Source: Rhodocyclaceae bacterium
GTDB taxonomy: Bacteria; Pseudomonadota; Gammaproteobacteria; Burkholderiales; Rhodocyclaceae
Assembly: GCA_003963315.1 (NCBI GenBank)
Contig: RXJP01000009.1
Coordinates: forward strand, 1 to 59,612
Direction: 5' to 3'
Length of the DNA: 59,612 bases
Numbering within the stretch: position 1 is the first letter of the stretch; every line of letters begins with the position of its first letter. A program made the position numbers and the translations under genes. Below the pieces are notes generated by a model. The model was given only the letters and a program-made list of their open reading frames with translations, did no database searches and was not told where the DNA came from. Shown here in pieces: positions 27,901 to 33,374 of the stretch.

Positions 27901-28962
27901 GCCGGCTGGCGCGGCAAGCGGGGCTTCAAGGCCCTGGTCGGCGGCGAAGCCCTGGCGCCGGACCTGGCGCAGCAGCTGCTGGAACGCTGCGACAGCCTGT
28001 GGAACATGTACGGCCCCACCGAAACCACCGTCTGGTCCACCTGCTGGCGCGTGGAGCATCCGGAAAACGGCATCTACATCGGCGGCCCCATCGCCAACAC
28101 TCAAATCCATGTCCTCGATGACCGCTTGCGCCCCTGTCCCCTCGACGTCTCCGGGGAAATTTACATCGGCGGCGAGGGCGTCACCCTGGGCTATCTCAAT
28201 CGCCCTGAACTGATGGCGGAACGCTTCATTCCCGATCCGTTCTCCGACAAGCCCGGCGCCCGCCTTTACCGTACCGGTGACCGTGGCCGCTGGCGCCGCG
28301 CGGGCCTGCTGGAACACCTCGGCCGCCTCGACTTCCAGGTGAAGGTACGTGGCCATCGCATTGAGCTGGGGGAGATCGAGGCTTGCCTCAGCGCCCATCC
28401 CGACGTGGCCGAATGCGTCACGATGGCCCGGGAGGATGTACCCGGCGACGTGCGGTTGGTGGCCTATTACACGCCCAGGGCCGGCAGCGCCGACGAGCCC
28501 TCCTTGCGGGCGCACCTGCGGGCTGCTTTGCCCGGCTACATGGTGCCCCAACACCTGATGGCCCTGCCCCGCCTGCCCCTGCTGCCCAATGGCAAGATAG
28601 ACCGCAAGGCATTGCCGGTGCCGGCGGCGGCCCCCGAGGACACCGCCTCGCCCCCCCCGGCCGCGACGCCGATGAACCCTACCGAACAGCGCTTGGCACA
28701 GGTCTGGCGCGACCTGCTGAAGACGGGGGACATCCGTCCGGACGACAACTTCTTCGACCTGGGGGGGCACTCCCTGCTGGTGATGCAGGCCATCCTGACC
28801 ATGGAAGCCCAAACCGGGAAACGGCTCAATCCGCGTCGTTTCATTTTCGAATCCCTCAAGCAGATCGCCCGCGCCTACGACGAAATGTCCGTTGAACCGT
28901 CGGCCACGCCAGGATTGATCGGACGCCTCTTCGCCGGCATGCGGGGACGACGCAAGGCATGA
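15916..28962 (+). CDS. hybrid NRPS-PKS megasynthase A-T-KS-AT-ACP-AMT-C-A-T-C-A-T
   Basis: A 4348-residue synthase counted from ATG 15916 (MARKETVAAL). The frame is open to 15784 but the extra part looks non-coding. Domains: A1 about 17-515; T1 (Ser559); KS 616-1040 (Cys785, His921, His961); AT 1132-1422 (GHSIGEY Ser1231, and HAFH, which indicates malonyl-CoA); ACP about 1523-1600 (Ser1558); Pro/Ala linker; class III PLP aminotransferase about 1729-2180 (Lys2011); C1 2228-2650 (SHLIFDG); A2 2679-3168; T2 (Ser3223); C2 3279-3709 (HHLIWDG); A3 3742-4235; T3 (Ser4286). Pocket codes read as A1 DVQFVAHVV (proline-like) and A2 and A3 both DILQLGMVW (glycine-like). There is no KR, DH, E, MT or TE. 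The predicted chain is Pro, plus malonate with the beta-ketone aminated, plus Gly-Gly. Release must occur in trans. Confidence 0.95.
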   Translation: MARKETVAALHGTSTPSMLDGMLNAAALRWPDAIALETPTLRLDYRTLADQVAQRAATLTTAGFLPGDRIGIAASRSPETVIAILAVLQAGLAYVPLDLTYPADRLQAMLADAAPRAVIGEAEAMNTLAARVGALPKVDHPAPVAAAPHGAIDGLAYVLFTSGSTGRPKGVAMSRGPLAHLIDWHRTHPRLGKTARTLQFAPLSFDVHFQEILSSIACGGTLVLIPDDHRRDPELLRQALADMRVDRLFLPYVALQMLAQADEAALATGAARLVLADVVSAGEQLQVTPSIRALFERQPGAVLHNHYGPTESHVVTAFELSGPAAQWPAIPPIGTALPHVELALRNPDSGGITHGDSGELLLGGACLAEGYLGRPELSAERFLDNPAGLAGRWYVTGDLVQRDAQGVYTYLGRCDQQLKVDGFRIEPGEIELALMAHEQVRDAAVTAPELPGVGRQLLAHVVPRDGANDWQKLQHDLRQWLRGRVPDYMIPVRFLPLERMPTTPSGKIDRRNLPLPEAPAKGGFGKDSPRETIRRLWQDLLGLDSIADEANLFDLGARSLLVMRFVSQAKASGLALSVADVYDRPTIAGMAQRLDGSTPRTQRSRSIRGGGAGDGIAIVGLAVRADNAHDVDTFWNNLLNDRESIRRFSPEEIDPSVPESLRRRSNFVAARGVLEDADRFDAAFFGISAREATLLDPQQRLFLELCWSALEDAAVDPARFEGDIGVYAGTANNTYLPAVRNEAPELIQQYGEFATMLASEKDYVATRAANRLNLRGPAVSIHTACSTSLVAIAQAWHALAQGQCDIALAGGVTVVVPQAGGYLHVEGGMESADGRCRPFDAEASGTVFASGGGVVALKRLGDAVADGDPIYAVIKGVGLNNDGGEKASFTAPSVTGQAAAIRMALDHAGVDARSIGYVEAHGTGTALGDPIEIAALTRAWSEDTDDRQFCRIGSVKGHLGHTVAAAGVLGLIKAALALHRQRIPGTLHFRQPNPQIDFSATPFSVSADATPWPRETQPRRAAVSSFGVGGTNAHVIVEEAPIPAPAPPTQDAVGLHLWPLSARSAEAALQRAHDLADHLERHPGISLDDITATLCRGRQPMTHRLAVVATDAASAIDALRRAKSTTQALAKPRLVFLFSGQGSQHPGMARQLVDAVPAFRDAFDRCLAQMPPTLAADLRAWMVECAPDDDAAAARLAETRHAQPALFCISYSLAAWLDSLGLRPDAMIGHSIGEYAAACHAGVLSLADAVAAVIARGQAMFAQAPGAMLAVRAGADAVTALLPPDVEIAAANAPGLTVVAGGFDAIDAFAAALADREIEATRLKVSHAFHSATMDGALPLVAQALGRTRLGAPATTVYSCVSGAPLTAAEATDPQYWARQVRAPVQFSRAVQAELDQGDTVFVEVGPGQALTALVRQHRDAQNSAPRIVPLLGPAQDPGAPAARALQGVAALWCSGLEVAWPVPVHAPRLSLPTYPFQGERYWFPRRPATGAMNPATITAAGTPLPAAPLSPSPENTPPMSRLPRIEQALVKVFHDVAGLPADAMDNASSFVDQGLDSLSMTQVTLELEQVFGIKLRFRRLLEDLNTLGKLAAFLDTQLPADKFSAAAVPAPVSPAPAAAPTAIPLPTFASPAPGVAPLVAGDAVQQLIQQQMQLMAQQLALLSGQVPAAVPVAPVSAPATLPTVAPAAPPQGNTAPAVALVSTEGATAQASLVEKPFGASARITLQAQTDFTREQRRWLEDFIARYNAKTIGSKNFSQKYRKVMADPRVVTGFNPLWKDLVYPIVADRSKGARVWDVDGNEYIDLLSCFGGNLLGYQPEDVTRAMVDQLHAGIEVGPQHPDAATVAELIAEFTGMERVAFCNTGSEAVMGAMRIARTVTGRKTIAIFTNSYHGIFDEVIVRGTRQLRSLSAAPGILANAVENVLVLDYDSEASLETLRARGHELAAIMIEPIQNKYPTLQPRAFVQALRKIADDAGCALIFDEVVTGFRVGPGGAQEFYGVRADVATYGKVIGGGLPFAAIAGSAHWLDALDGGHWQYGDDSYPEAGVTYFAGTFVRHPLALAAAKATLLHLKRGGRQFYQTLAERTQGMVDRLNAVFAARGAPVKAVHCASLWRLSWDDNLKYVGLFYYLARFHGLHLYEQFGHFVTEAMGEAETDRIVDVFTRSLDELMALGFIQPRDGGTPPPKGGMPEKLGTSPATQSTPIAAAAPSTLSPAPSTGPALREAPLTPGQTERWLAASFDPAARRALNESFCLSLSGDVDPVALKAAIEDVLARHEAFRLHFNLDQPQQLLDAPAPIAIEYHDLRHLPDADGALDAFCADASLRDFPLDQAPLAAVSLLRLADGRAVVHLVASHLIFDGWASSVFNSELAAAYHARCRGHPAALPTAESPLRFASDEQQRMAGPDGEESLNYWRRCLANPPVPLALGDRIPPTPRQYAADTLRSRIDGALLDGLRHQARQAGATLFQLLLGAVTVVLRQASGQDEFVVSIPYASQNLGRHGPLLADGVLDLPLRLGCHEGDSGATLLARVRNQLLDALEYPLATQGTVARALGIVSSGDSPALTGVFFNLNPKVDLSGFAPLSATMHEGRKRGTLHQLFFNFYEQDSALTLDLHYSTEFFSPERARDLVDALRAVCACLARDLETPLNADAAGRLDQRLKQWNATEAPLEAHPRIERWVARQAGATPDAIAVECRDGSLSYQALDTRANRYAQLLRSRGIGPGSRVGLCLSRGVELLPALLGVLKSGAAYVPLDPGFPRDRLHYMAEDAGVALVITEAAHADKTGVPRALQLRTDEDAGHIAAAPDQPPLLPAQAEDATAYVIYTSGSTGKPKGVVLPQRAVCNFLASMRREPGLTSADKLLAVTTLSFDIAVLELLLPLTCGARVVIAEREDAMDGEALRTLIGRHGINVMQATPTTWHLLLDAGWQAPRGFKALCGGEPLPPALAARLLDEGIELWNMYGPTETTVWSTLGRVAAGRKITIGHPIANTQVWILDDRMNPCPIGAEGEICIGGSGVAAGYHNRPELTAERFVADPFSTLPNARLYRTGDLGRWREDGTLEHLGRLDFQVKIRGYRIELGEIETRLAEQAGVARCVVMAREDQPGDVALVAYAVPRAGAVLDGAGLRESLRTDLPDYMVPRTVLVLDTLPLLPNGKIDRKALPAPGSTATVAPPPAPASDGKPAGTPGNLVQTIAAAMAKVLGIATVADHDNFFNLGGHSLLAAKLSADLVAAVGHRPSLRVIFESPTPATLARALLGATATAPVTANAIPVRAEQDVAPLSIMQQRIWFLESLSPGMMAHNMPSGHLLSGPLDVAAFKRAFALVVQRQSVLRTHVERTASGDRQRIRETLESDLLPVDDLTRLSPDKQQATMARTIEQLVHQPFHLEQGPLFVARLFRLAPDRHGFFFSAHHLIWDGASFDLFYNEMAEAYAACLAGRAPQLPALTVSYGDFAAWHATWLSGAELERQTRYWTEQLTPLPPPLDLPTDRPRPAQMSGQGSAYQFNLPGRIAAVIREQAVRQGRTPYVTLLAAYALVLHRLCQQDDFVVGTPVRGREQPALEPLMGFFVNMLPLRLTVDSTLRFSDWLTSIQQQVVTSFSCPDVPFEHLVRALKVPRDGSRPPIHQVSFSYQDVRERPTRWGNVDHQRMETPLLGSTQDLGLWCVETRDHIEYVFTFNTDVLDTASVALIAQRLASVLEQIAANPDLPLADYDVATPAERALLAQWNATDRDYDRAASLAGLVAAQAARSPQATALAKSDGARMSYAELEQRTNRLARQLRARGIARGARVGLCLERGLDMVVALLACLKAGAAYVPLDPAYPADRLDFMAKDAGLALLISQTAWQHAVHWPRDQVLLLDGDAAAIAAETDAPLAPDASRDARPEDPAYVIYTSGSTGKPKGVMVPQGAVVNFLVTMAREPGLGAKDRLVAVTTLSFDIAVLELLLPLTVGATAILASADQVMDGKALRDLVEQQQATAMQATPSAWRMLIAAGWRGKRGFKALVGGEALAPDLAQQLLERCDSLWNMYGPTETTVWSTCWRVEHPENGIYIGGPIANTQIHVLDDRLRPCPLDVSGEIYIGGEGVTLGYLNRPELMAERFIPDPFSDKPGARLYRTGDRGRWRRAGLLEHLGRLDFQVKVRGHRIELGEIEACLSAHPDVAECVTMAREDVPGDVRLVAYYTPRAGSADEPSLRAHLRAALPGYMVPQHLMALPRLPLLPNGKIDRKALPVPAAAPEDTASPPPAATPMNPTEQRLAQVWRDLLKTGDIRPDDNFFDLGGHSLLVMQAILTMEAQTGKRLNPRRFIFESLKQIARAYDEMSVEPSATPGLIGRLFAGMRGRRKA

Positions 28963-29771
28963 CCACTTCTGCGCCGTCCCATTCCCATACCGCCACGGGC
29001 ATATTCCCGGCCGCCGCCTGGCATGGGCCCGCTAGCGGGCTGTGCCGGCGCATCGACCAGGGTGGCATCGACCTGTGGCGGGTGGACCTGGCCCAGCGCA
29101 CAGCGGATGCCTGGCCCCGAGCGCTGACGCCCGACGAACTGGCCCGGGCCGGGCGCTTTGCCCGCCGGGAACTCGCCGAACGCTTCCTTCAGTGCCGCTT
29201 CGCCCTGCGTACCCTGCTGGCCGCCTATAGTGGCTTACCGATGCACGCACTGCCGATCCAGGTGTCCGCCCAGGGCAAGCCCCAATTGCCGACGGCATTG
29301 GCGCTGGGCTTCAACCTCAGCCACGCCGGAGGCCATGCCCTGATCGCCATCGGCCGCCAACGGGGGATCGGGGTGGATATCGAATGCGGGGTCCCCGCTG
29401 GCGACCTGAAGGCCCTGGCGCGCCAAGTCTTCTCCGAGGCCGAATGGCCGGTCCTGTCGCCCCTTGGAGGCGATGACTTGGCCCGTGCCTTCCTGCTCGG
29501 GTGGACACGCAAGGAAGCCTGCTTGAAGGCCCTGGGGACGGGGCTGCTATTGGAGCCAGACCGCATCGACGCGGGACTCTCCAGCGGAACCCAACGAGTG
29601 CGCCCCCTTCCCGCCCGGGCCCCGGTGGCGGTGACCAGCTTGGTCATGGAAGCCGGGGGGCAGGCAGCGCCATCCTCCGCCGCCCTCGCCGTCAGCGAGG
29701 TAGGAGCAGACCGGCTGGGCGCCGTCCACTACCTCACCTTCGGCCCTCACGCCCCTTGGGAGCACGATTGA
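28959..29771 (+). CDS. 4'-phosphopantetheinyl transferase (Sfp type)
   Basis: A 270-residue Sfp/AcpT-type enzyme that moves the phosphopantetheine arm of CoA to the Ser of carrier domains. The signatures are present: FNLSHAGGHALIAIG, IGVDIECG (Mg2+-binding Asp and Glu) and LLGWTRKEACLKALGTGL (WxxKEA). The N-terminal part has RFARRELAERFLQCRFALRTLLA, as in Sfp. It overlaps the end of the megasynthase gene by 4 bases (ATGA), so it is co-translated and almost certainly activates the T and ACP domains of that protein. The C-terminal 60 residues are loosely conserved. Confidence 0.94.
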   Translation: MTTSAPSHSHTATGIFPAAAWHGPASGLCRRIDQGGIDLWRVDLAQRTADAWPRALTPDELARAGRFARRELAERFLQCRFALRTLLAAYSGLPMHALPIQVSAQGKPQLPTALALGFNLSHAGGHALIAIGRQRGIGVDIECGVPAGDLKALARQVFSEAEWPVLSPLGGDDLARAFLLGWTRKEACLKALGTGLLLEPDRIDAGLSSGTQRVRPLPARAPVAVTSLVMEAGGQAAPSSAALAVSEVGADRLGAVHYLTFGPHAPWEHD

Positions 29772-30586
29772 ACCCGATACGATTCGGCCCCCCGGGGCGA
29801 CAGCTCTTCGCCATGTACCATCCCCCAACCACGGAGGCCCGGGGTGAAGGCGTGCTGATGTGCAATCCCTTCGGCCAGGAAGCGATCCGCTGCCACCGCC
29901 TGTTCCGGGTGCTGGCCGACCAATTGGCCCGCCAAGGTTTCCATGCCCTCCGTTTCGACTATTTCGCCACCGGCGATTCCGCCGGCGATGACGGCGAAGG
30001 CGACCTGGACGGCTGGTGCCGGGACGTGCTTGCCGCGGACGAAGATCTGCGTCTGCGCAGCGGCTGCAAATCCGTGTCCTGGTTCGGCCTCCGCCTGGGT
30101 GCCAGCATCGCCTCCCTTGCCGTCGCCCGTAGCCGATATCCGGTGCAGCACCTGATCCTTTGGGACCCAGTCATCGATGGCAACAACTATTTGGATGAGC
30201 TGGCGGCCGCCCACCTGCGGGCGCGCAGGGAGTCCTTCGGCGCCCGCTGGAGCTTCGACGCACGCTTGATCAACATGGCGCAGCGGGAAATTCAAGACGA
30301 GGCCCTGGGATTCCTGCTGCCCCAACGCTTGCGGGAGCAATTCGCCACGATATCTGCGGCAGCCTTGACAGCAGGCCGCCCCGACGCCGTCGCCATACTG
30401 GCCGGCCCCGGGCTGGCCGGCCTCGAAGCGGACTTGATGCAGCGCTGGGTAGCGGGAGGTACGCCGGTCACGACGACTGCCGTCACTACCACCATCGACT
30501 GGACTTCCAACGAAGCCATGAACTCTTCCATTGTGCCGCTCGACGTGCTGCAAAGCGCAGTGGCGCTGCTCAAGGACAGTCGATGA
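29768..30586 (+). CDS. alpha/beta hydrolase of the exosortase A-associated hydrolase type, lacking the nucleophile Ser
   Basis: A 272-residue protein that probably starts with TTG at 29768, overlapping the transferase stop (TTGA) and in frame with the conserved RFGPPGRQLFAMYHPP start seen in exosortase-associated hydrolases. ATG at 29813 would cut this motif. Blocks GVLMCNPFGQEAIRCHRLFRVLADQLARQGFHALRFDYFATGDSAGD are typical of that group. The nucleophile elbow is WFGLRLGAS, with Arg where Ser is expected (G-x-S-x-G), and I see no clear catalytic His near the C-terminus. It may therefore be a non-catalytic or atypical member. Its position between the transferase and a second hydrolase suggests a role in handling the NRPS-bound chain. 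Confidence 0.8.
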   Translation: MNPIRFGPPGRQLFAMYHPPTTEARGEGVLMCNPFGQEAIRCHRLFRVLADQLARQGFHALRFDYFATGDSAGDDGEGDLDGWCRDVLAADEDLRLRSGCKSVSWFGLRLGASIASLAVARSRYPVQHLILWDPVIDGNNYLDELAAAHLRARRESFGARWSFDARLINMAQREIQDEALGFLLPQRLREQFATISAAALTAGRPDAVAILAGPGLAGLEADLMQRWVAGGTPVTTTAVTTTIDWTSNEAMNSSIVPLDVLQSAVALLKDSR

Positions 30587-32709
30587 TCGAACGTTCCTTC
30601 GCCTTCGGTCCAGACAAGGGCCTCATTGGCACCCTCTGTCTGCCGGTTTCTGCGGAATGCGGAGACCGGCCGGCCTCGGCGGGCATCGTCCTGTTCAACT
30701 CGGGCATCGTCCACCGCATCGGCCCCCATCGCATCAATGTCCGACTAGCAAGGGATTTGGCCCGGCGCGGCATTCCTTCGATACGCTTCGATCTGGCGGG
30801 CCTCGGCGACAGCGCCCGCGCCAGCGGCGAAGTAGGCTTCGAAGCCCAGGCCTCCGGCGATCTAAGCGCAGCCATGGATGCCCTGGCGGAAGCCACGGGT
30901 TTACAGCGATTCGGCCTGTTCGGCTTCTGTTCCGGTGCATTCCACAGCTACAACGCCGCCCATCTGGATCAGCGCATCTGCGCCTTGCTGCTGTTCGACG
31001 CCTTCCGCTATGGGACCTACAAGTCGGCCCTGATTAGGCTGTCGCTGCGGTTCCGCGAACACGGCGTGTTGCGCACAGTCCTCCGCCTTTCCATCAAAAC
31101 CCTGGGCCAGACCGTCCGGGCGATCCCGTTCCCCATGACAGGAAAGATCCGGCTGCGCACCTCCGATGCCGGCTTCATTGTGGACGGCCCCTCTCCTTCG
31201 AGCTTCGCCCAAGGCGTGCGCCATTTGCGCGAGCGTGGCGTGGAAGTGTCCATGGTCTTTGCCGGAGATGGTTTCGAGGTCTATAACTACGGGCAACAAT
31301 TCCATGATGCGCTGGCAAAATTCGGCATCGACGAATCGGTCTCTGTAACGTTCCTGCCCGACATTGACCATGTGGCGACGGGCGTCCATGCCCAACGGGA
31401 GCTCATCGACTGTGCCCTGGACTGGGCGACCGGCTTCGCCGGGGGGCATCTGCCGCCGGTGGTGCGCCGCCGCCATTCCGACTCCGCGCTGCCACGGAAG
31501 GTGGATGCGGCTGAACATCCGCCTGCCTTGGTACTGTCCCGCACGATCACCGGCCTCGGCACCATTCGCTCCCTGGGTAAGGCCGGTATCGACGTCCACG
31601 CGGTCTATTTCGACAAACAAGACCCCGTCCGCTTTTCCCGCTATTGCAAAGCCAGTTATTTCGACGACTCGGCACAGGACGAAGACGCATTGCTCGCCCA
31701 CGTCGTGGCCTACGCCCGCCGCCTGGGAAACCGTCCCGTCGTGGTGCCCACCTGCGACGCCCACGCACTGATGCTGGCCCGGCATCGGGAAGCGCTGCGG
31801 GACGACTGCCGTATCATGGCTGGCGACTATGCCACCATGACCGGGCTCATCAATAAGAACGGCCTCTACGCCCAGGCGGCGCTGGCGGGTGTCAAGACGA
31901 TCCCCGCCGTGGTTGCGCCCACCTTGGAGGAGGCCCGGACATGGAGCGCAGTCCATCCCGCGCCCTATCTGATCAAACCTTTCTACACCGGTGCCCCGGC
32001 CGCTCGCCTCAAGCAGAAAAACCTGGTACTGCAAACCCGGGAGGAATTGCTGGACTATGTCGCCGCCGATAGCATGGAAGCCCTGATCGTGCAGCGCTTG
32101 ATCCGCGGTGGTGACGGCCATGTATTCGACTATTACGGCTATTGCGACCGGGATGGTCGGGTCGTCACCCAGACCTCCCGGCGGCGCTGGCGGCAGAACA
32201 TCCCGGACTTCGGCACTTGCACCATAGGCGAGATTCCCGCCGAACCCCGTATTGAGGCAGAAATCTTCGCTAGCAGCCAACGCCTGCTTCGGCAGGTGCA
32301 CTACCACGGCATCGTCATGATCGAATGGTTGCGCGATCGGGCCAGCGGCGATCTCTACGTCATTGATTTCAACGCCCGGCCCTTCATGGGCATCGGCCAC
32401 CTCACCGCCGCCGGGATGAACCTTCCGGCAATCGCCTACGGGGATCTGGTGGGCAGTGACATCAGCCACATCGAACAGACCCCGCTGATGAAGCACTTGG
32501 TCGGTCTGGACCTGTTGCGGGACATCGAGTCTTTTATCGCCAAGCGGGGTCGCGGTGAACTGGGCCTGCTGGCATGGCTGGATTCCTTATTGAAGTGCGG
32601 CTATTTTTATTATTTCGAATGGCAGGACATGGCGCCGGGCCTCGCCCGCCAGTGGCACATCTTCAAACGTGCGTTGTCCTATCTGCGCAAGAAACAGCGC
32701 CTCGACTGA
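30583..32709 (+). CDS. fusion: alpha/beta hydrolase + ATP-grasp ligase
   Basis: A 708-residue two-domain protein. Residues 1-290 are an alpha/beta hydrolase resembling exosortase A-associated hydrolases, with a normal nucleophile (LFGFCSGAFHSY, Ser) and His in LPDIDHVATG. Residues about 310-708 are an ATP-grasp ligase of the carboxylate-amine type. The pre-ATP-grasp domain begins ALVLSRTITGLGTIRSLGKAGI, PYLIKPFYTG is the ATP-binding lysine strand, and MIEWLRD with YVIDFNARPFMG supply the Mg-binding Glu and Asn. ATP-grasp enzymes join a carboxylate to an amine through an acyl phosphate. ATGA overlap with the preceding gene makes it the fourth gene of the NRPS operon. It may release the chain and ligate it to another group. 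The ligation partner is unknown. Confidence 0.87.
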   Translation: MIERSFAFGPDKGLIGTLCLPVSAECGDRPASAGIVLFNSGIVHRIGPHRINVRLARDLARRGIPSIRFDLAGLGDSARASGEVGFEAQASGDLSAAMDALAEATGLQRFGLFGFCSGAFHSYNAAHLDQRICALLLFDAFRYGTYKSALIRLSLRFREHGVLRTVLRLSIKTLGQTVRAIPFPMTGKIRLRTSDAGFIVDGPSPSSFAQGVRHLRERGVEVSMVFAGDGFEVYNYGQQFHDALAKFGIDESVSVTFLPDIDHVATGVHAQRELIDCALDWATGFAGGHLPPVVRRRHSDSALPRKVDAAEHPPALVLSRTITGLGTIRSLGKAGIDVHAVYFDKQDPVRFSRYCKASYFDDSAQDEDALLAHVVAYARRLGNRPVVVPTCDAHALMLARHREALRDDCRIMAGDYATMTGLINKNGLYAQAALAGVKTIPAVVAPTLEEARTWSAVHPAPYLIKPFYTGAPAARLKQKNLVLQTREELLDYVAADSMEALIVQRLIRGGDGHVFDYYGYCDRDGRVVTQTSRRRWRQNIPDFGTCTIGEIPAEPRIEAEIFASSQRLLRQVHYHGIVMIEWLRDRASGDLYVIDFNARPFMGIGHLTAAGMNLPAIAYGDLVGSDISHIEQTPLMKHLVGLDLLRDIESFIAKRGRGELGLLAWLDSLLKCGYFYYFEWQDMAPGLARQWHIFKRALSYLRKKQRLD

Positions 32710-32726
32710 GGACGAATACCCAACCA

Positions 32727-33374
32727 TCAAGTCGAGAGGGACGGGAATACCAGGCCCTGACGATGCCATTCGGGAATCATCCTGGCCAAAGCCGCCACGG
32801 TATCGGCATTGTGGTCATGGAGAAGCACGATGTCCCCAGCTTTGGGGGGGGCGGAGCGGAAACGAGACAGGAGCGGTTCGACACCATCGCACTTGTAGTC
32901 GCTGTAGGTACGACTCCAATGCACTAGGCAATATCCGGCGCGACAAACCCGGTGAATCGAGGGTAGATCCACCCTCCCCCGGGGCGGCCTGAACAGCACG
33001 CTATCCACGCCGGAAGCCTCAAACATGGCCTGGCGGCACCGGCCCATATCCTCCAACAGGGTCTCGCGCGGCACGCCGACGATTTCCCGATGGGTCCAGG
33101 TATGGCCGCCAATGCCATGCCCCTCCGCCGCCATACGGCGGACCAATTCCGGGTGTTGAGCCACTTTTTCCCCAATCAGGAAAAAGGTGGCTTTGATCCC
33201 TTGCTCCGCCAGCAGATCCAACACCTGGGGCGTAAAGGTCGGATCAGGCCCGTCGTCGAAGGTAAGGGCTACCCTACCGACCTCCACCGAAGACAACCGC
33301 CACAGAAAATGGCGTGGCGAATAGAAACGCTGCAGCAAGACCTTGCCCGCGTCACGGAGGGAAGAAATCATCAT
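32727..33374 (-). CDS. polysaccharide deacetylase (NodB domain, CE4)
   Basis: A 215-residue CE4 protein starting at ATG 33374, where ATGA overlaps the stop of the upstream glycosyltransferase. The five NodB motifs are readable: VALTFDDGPDP (catalytic Asp, metal Asp), GIGGHTWTHRE (metal His pair), LFRPPRGRVD, a W-containing strand, and DIVLLHDHN. It has no signal peptide or clear membrane anchor, so it may act on lipid-linked sugars at the cytoplasmic face or be exported by an unknown route. Enzymes of this type remove N-acetyl groups from GlcNAc or GalNAc. The NodS-like methyltransferase two genes upstream could act on the freed amine. Confidence 0.92.
   Translation of the reverse strand: MMISSLRDAGKVLLQRFYSPRHFLWRLSSVEVGRVALTFDDGPDPTFTPQVLDLLAEQGIKATFFLIGEKVAQHPELVRRMAAEGHGIGGHTWTHREIVGVPRETLLEDMGRCRQAMFEASGVDSVLFRPPRGRVDLPSIHRVCRAGYCLVHWSRTYSDYKCDGVEPLLSRFRSAPPKAGDIVLLHDHNADTVAALARMIPEWHRQGLVFPSLST

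Noticed and set aside
26251-28812. 853-codon open frame on the minus strand inside the megasynthase gene
   Set aside because: It is antisense to the C2-A3-T3 modules, lacks any domain pattern and has the Gly/His/Gln-rich composition of a GC-rich shadow frame.
28880-28962. Possible thioesterase or reductase domain at the megasynthase C-terminus
   Set aside because: Only a short tail follows the last carrier domain, and it contains no GxSxG or nucleotide-binding motif.
30901-32496. 531-codon minus-strand frame opposite the hydrolase/ATP-grasp gene
   Set aside because: The plus-strand frame has complete catalytic motifs of two families, so this frame is a shadow.
32701-32736. Inverted repeat CTCGACT...AGTCGAG as a terminator
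   Set aside because: Only 7 bp with a 22-base loop, no T-run, and one arm overlaps the last codons of the fusion gene.
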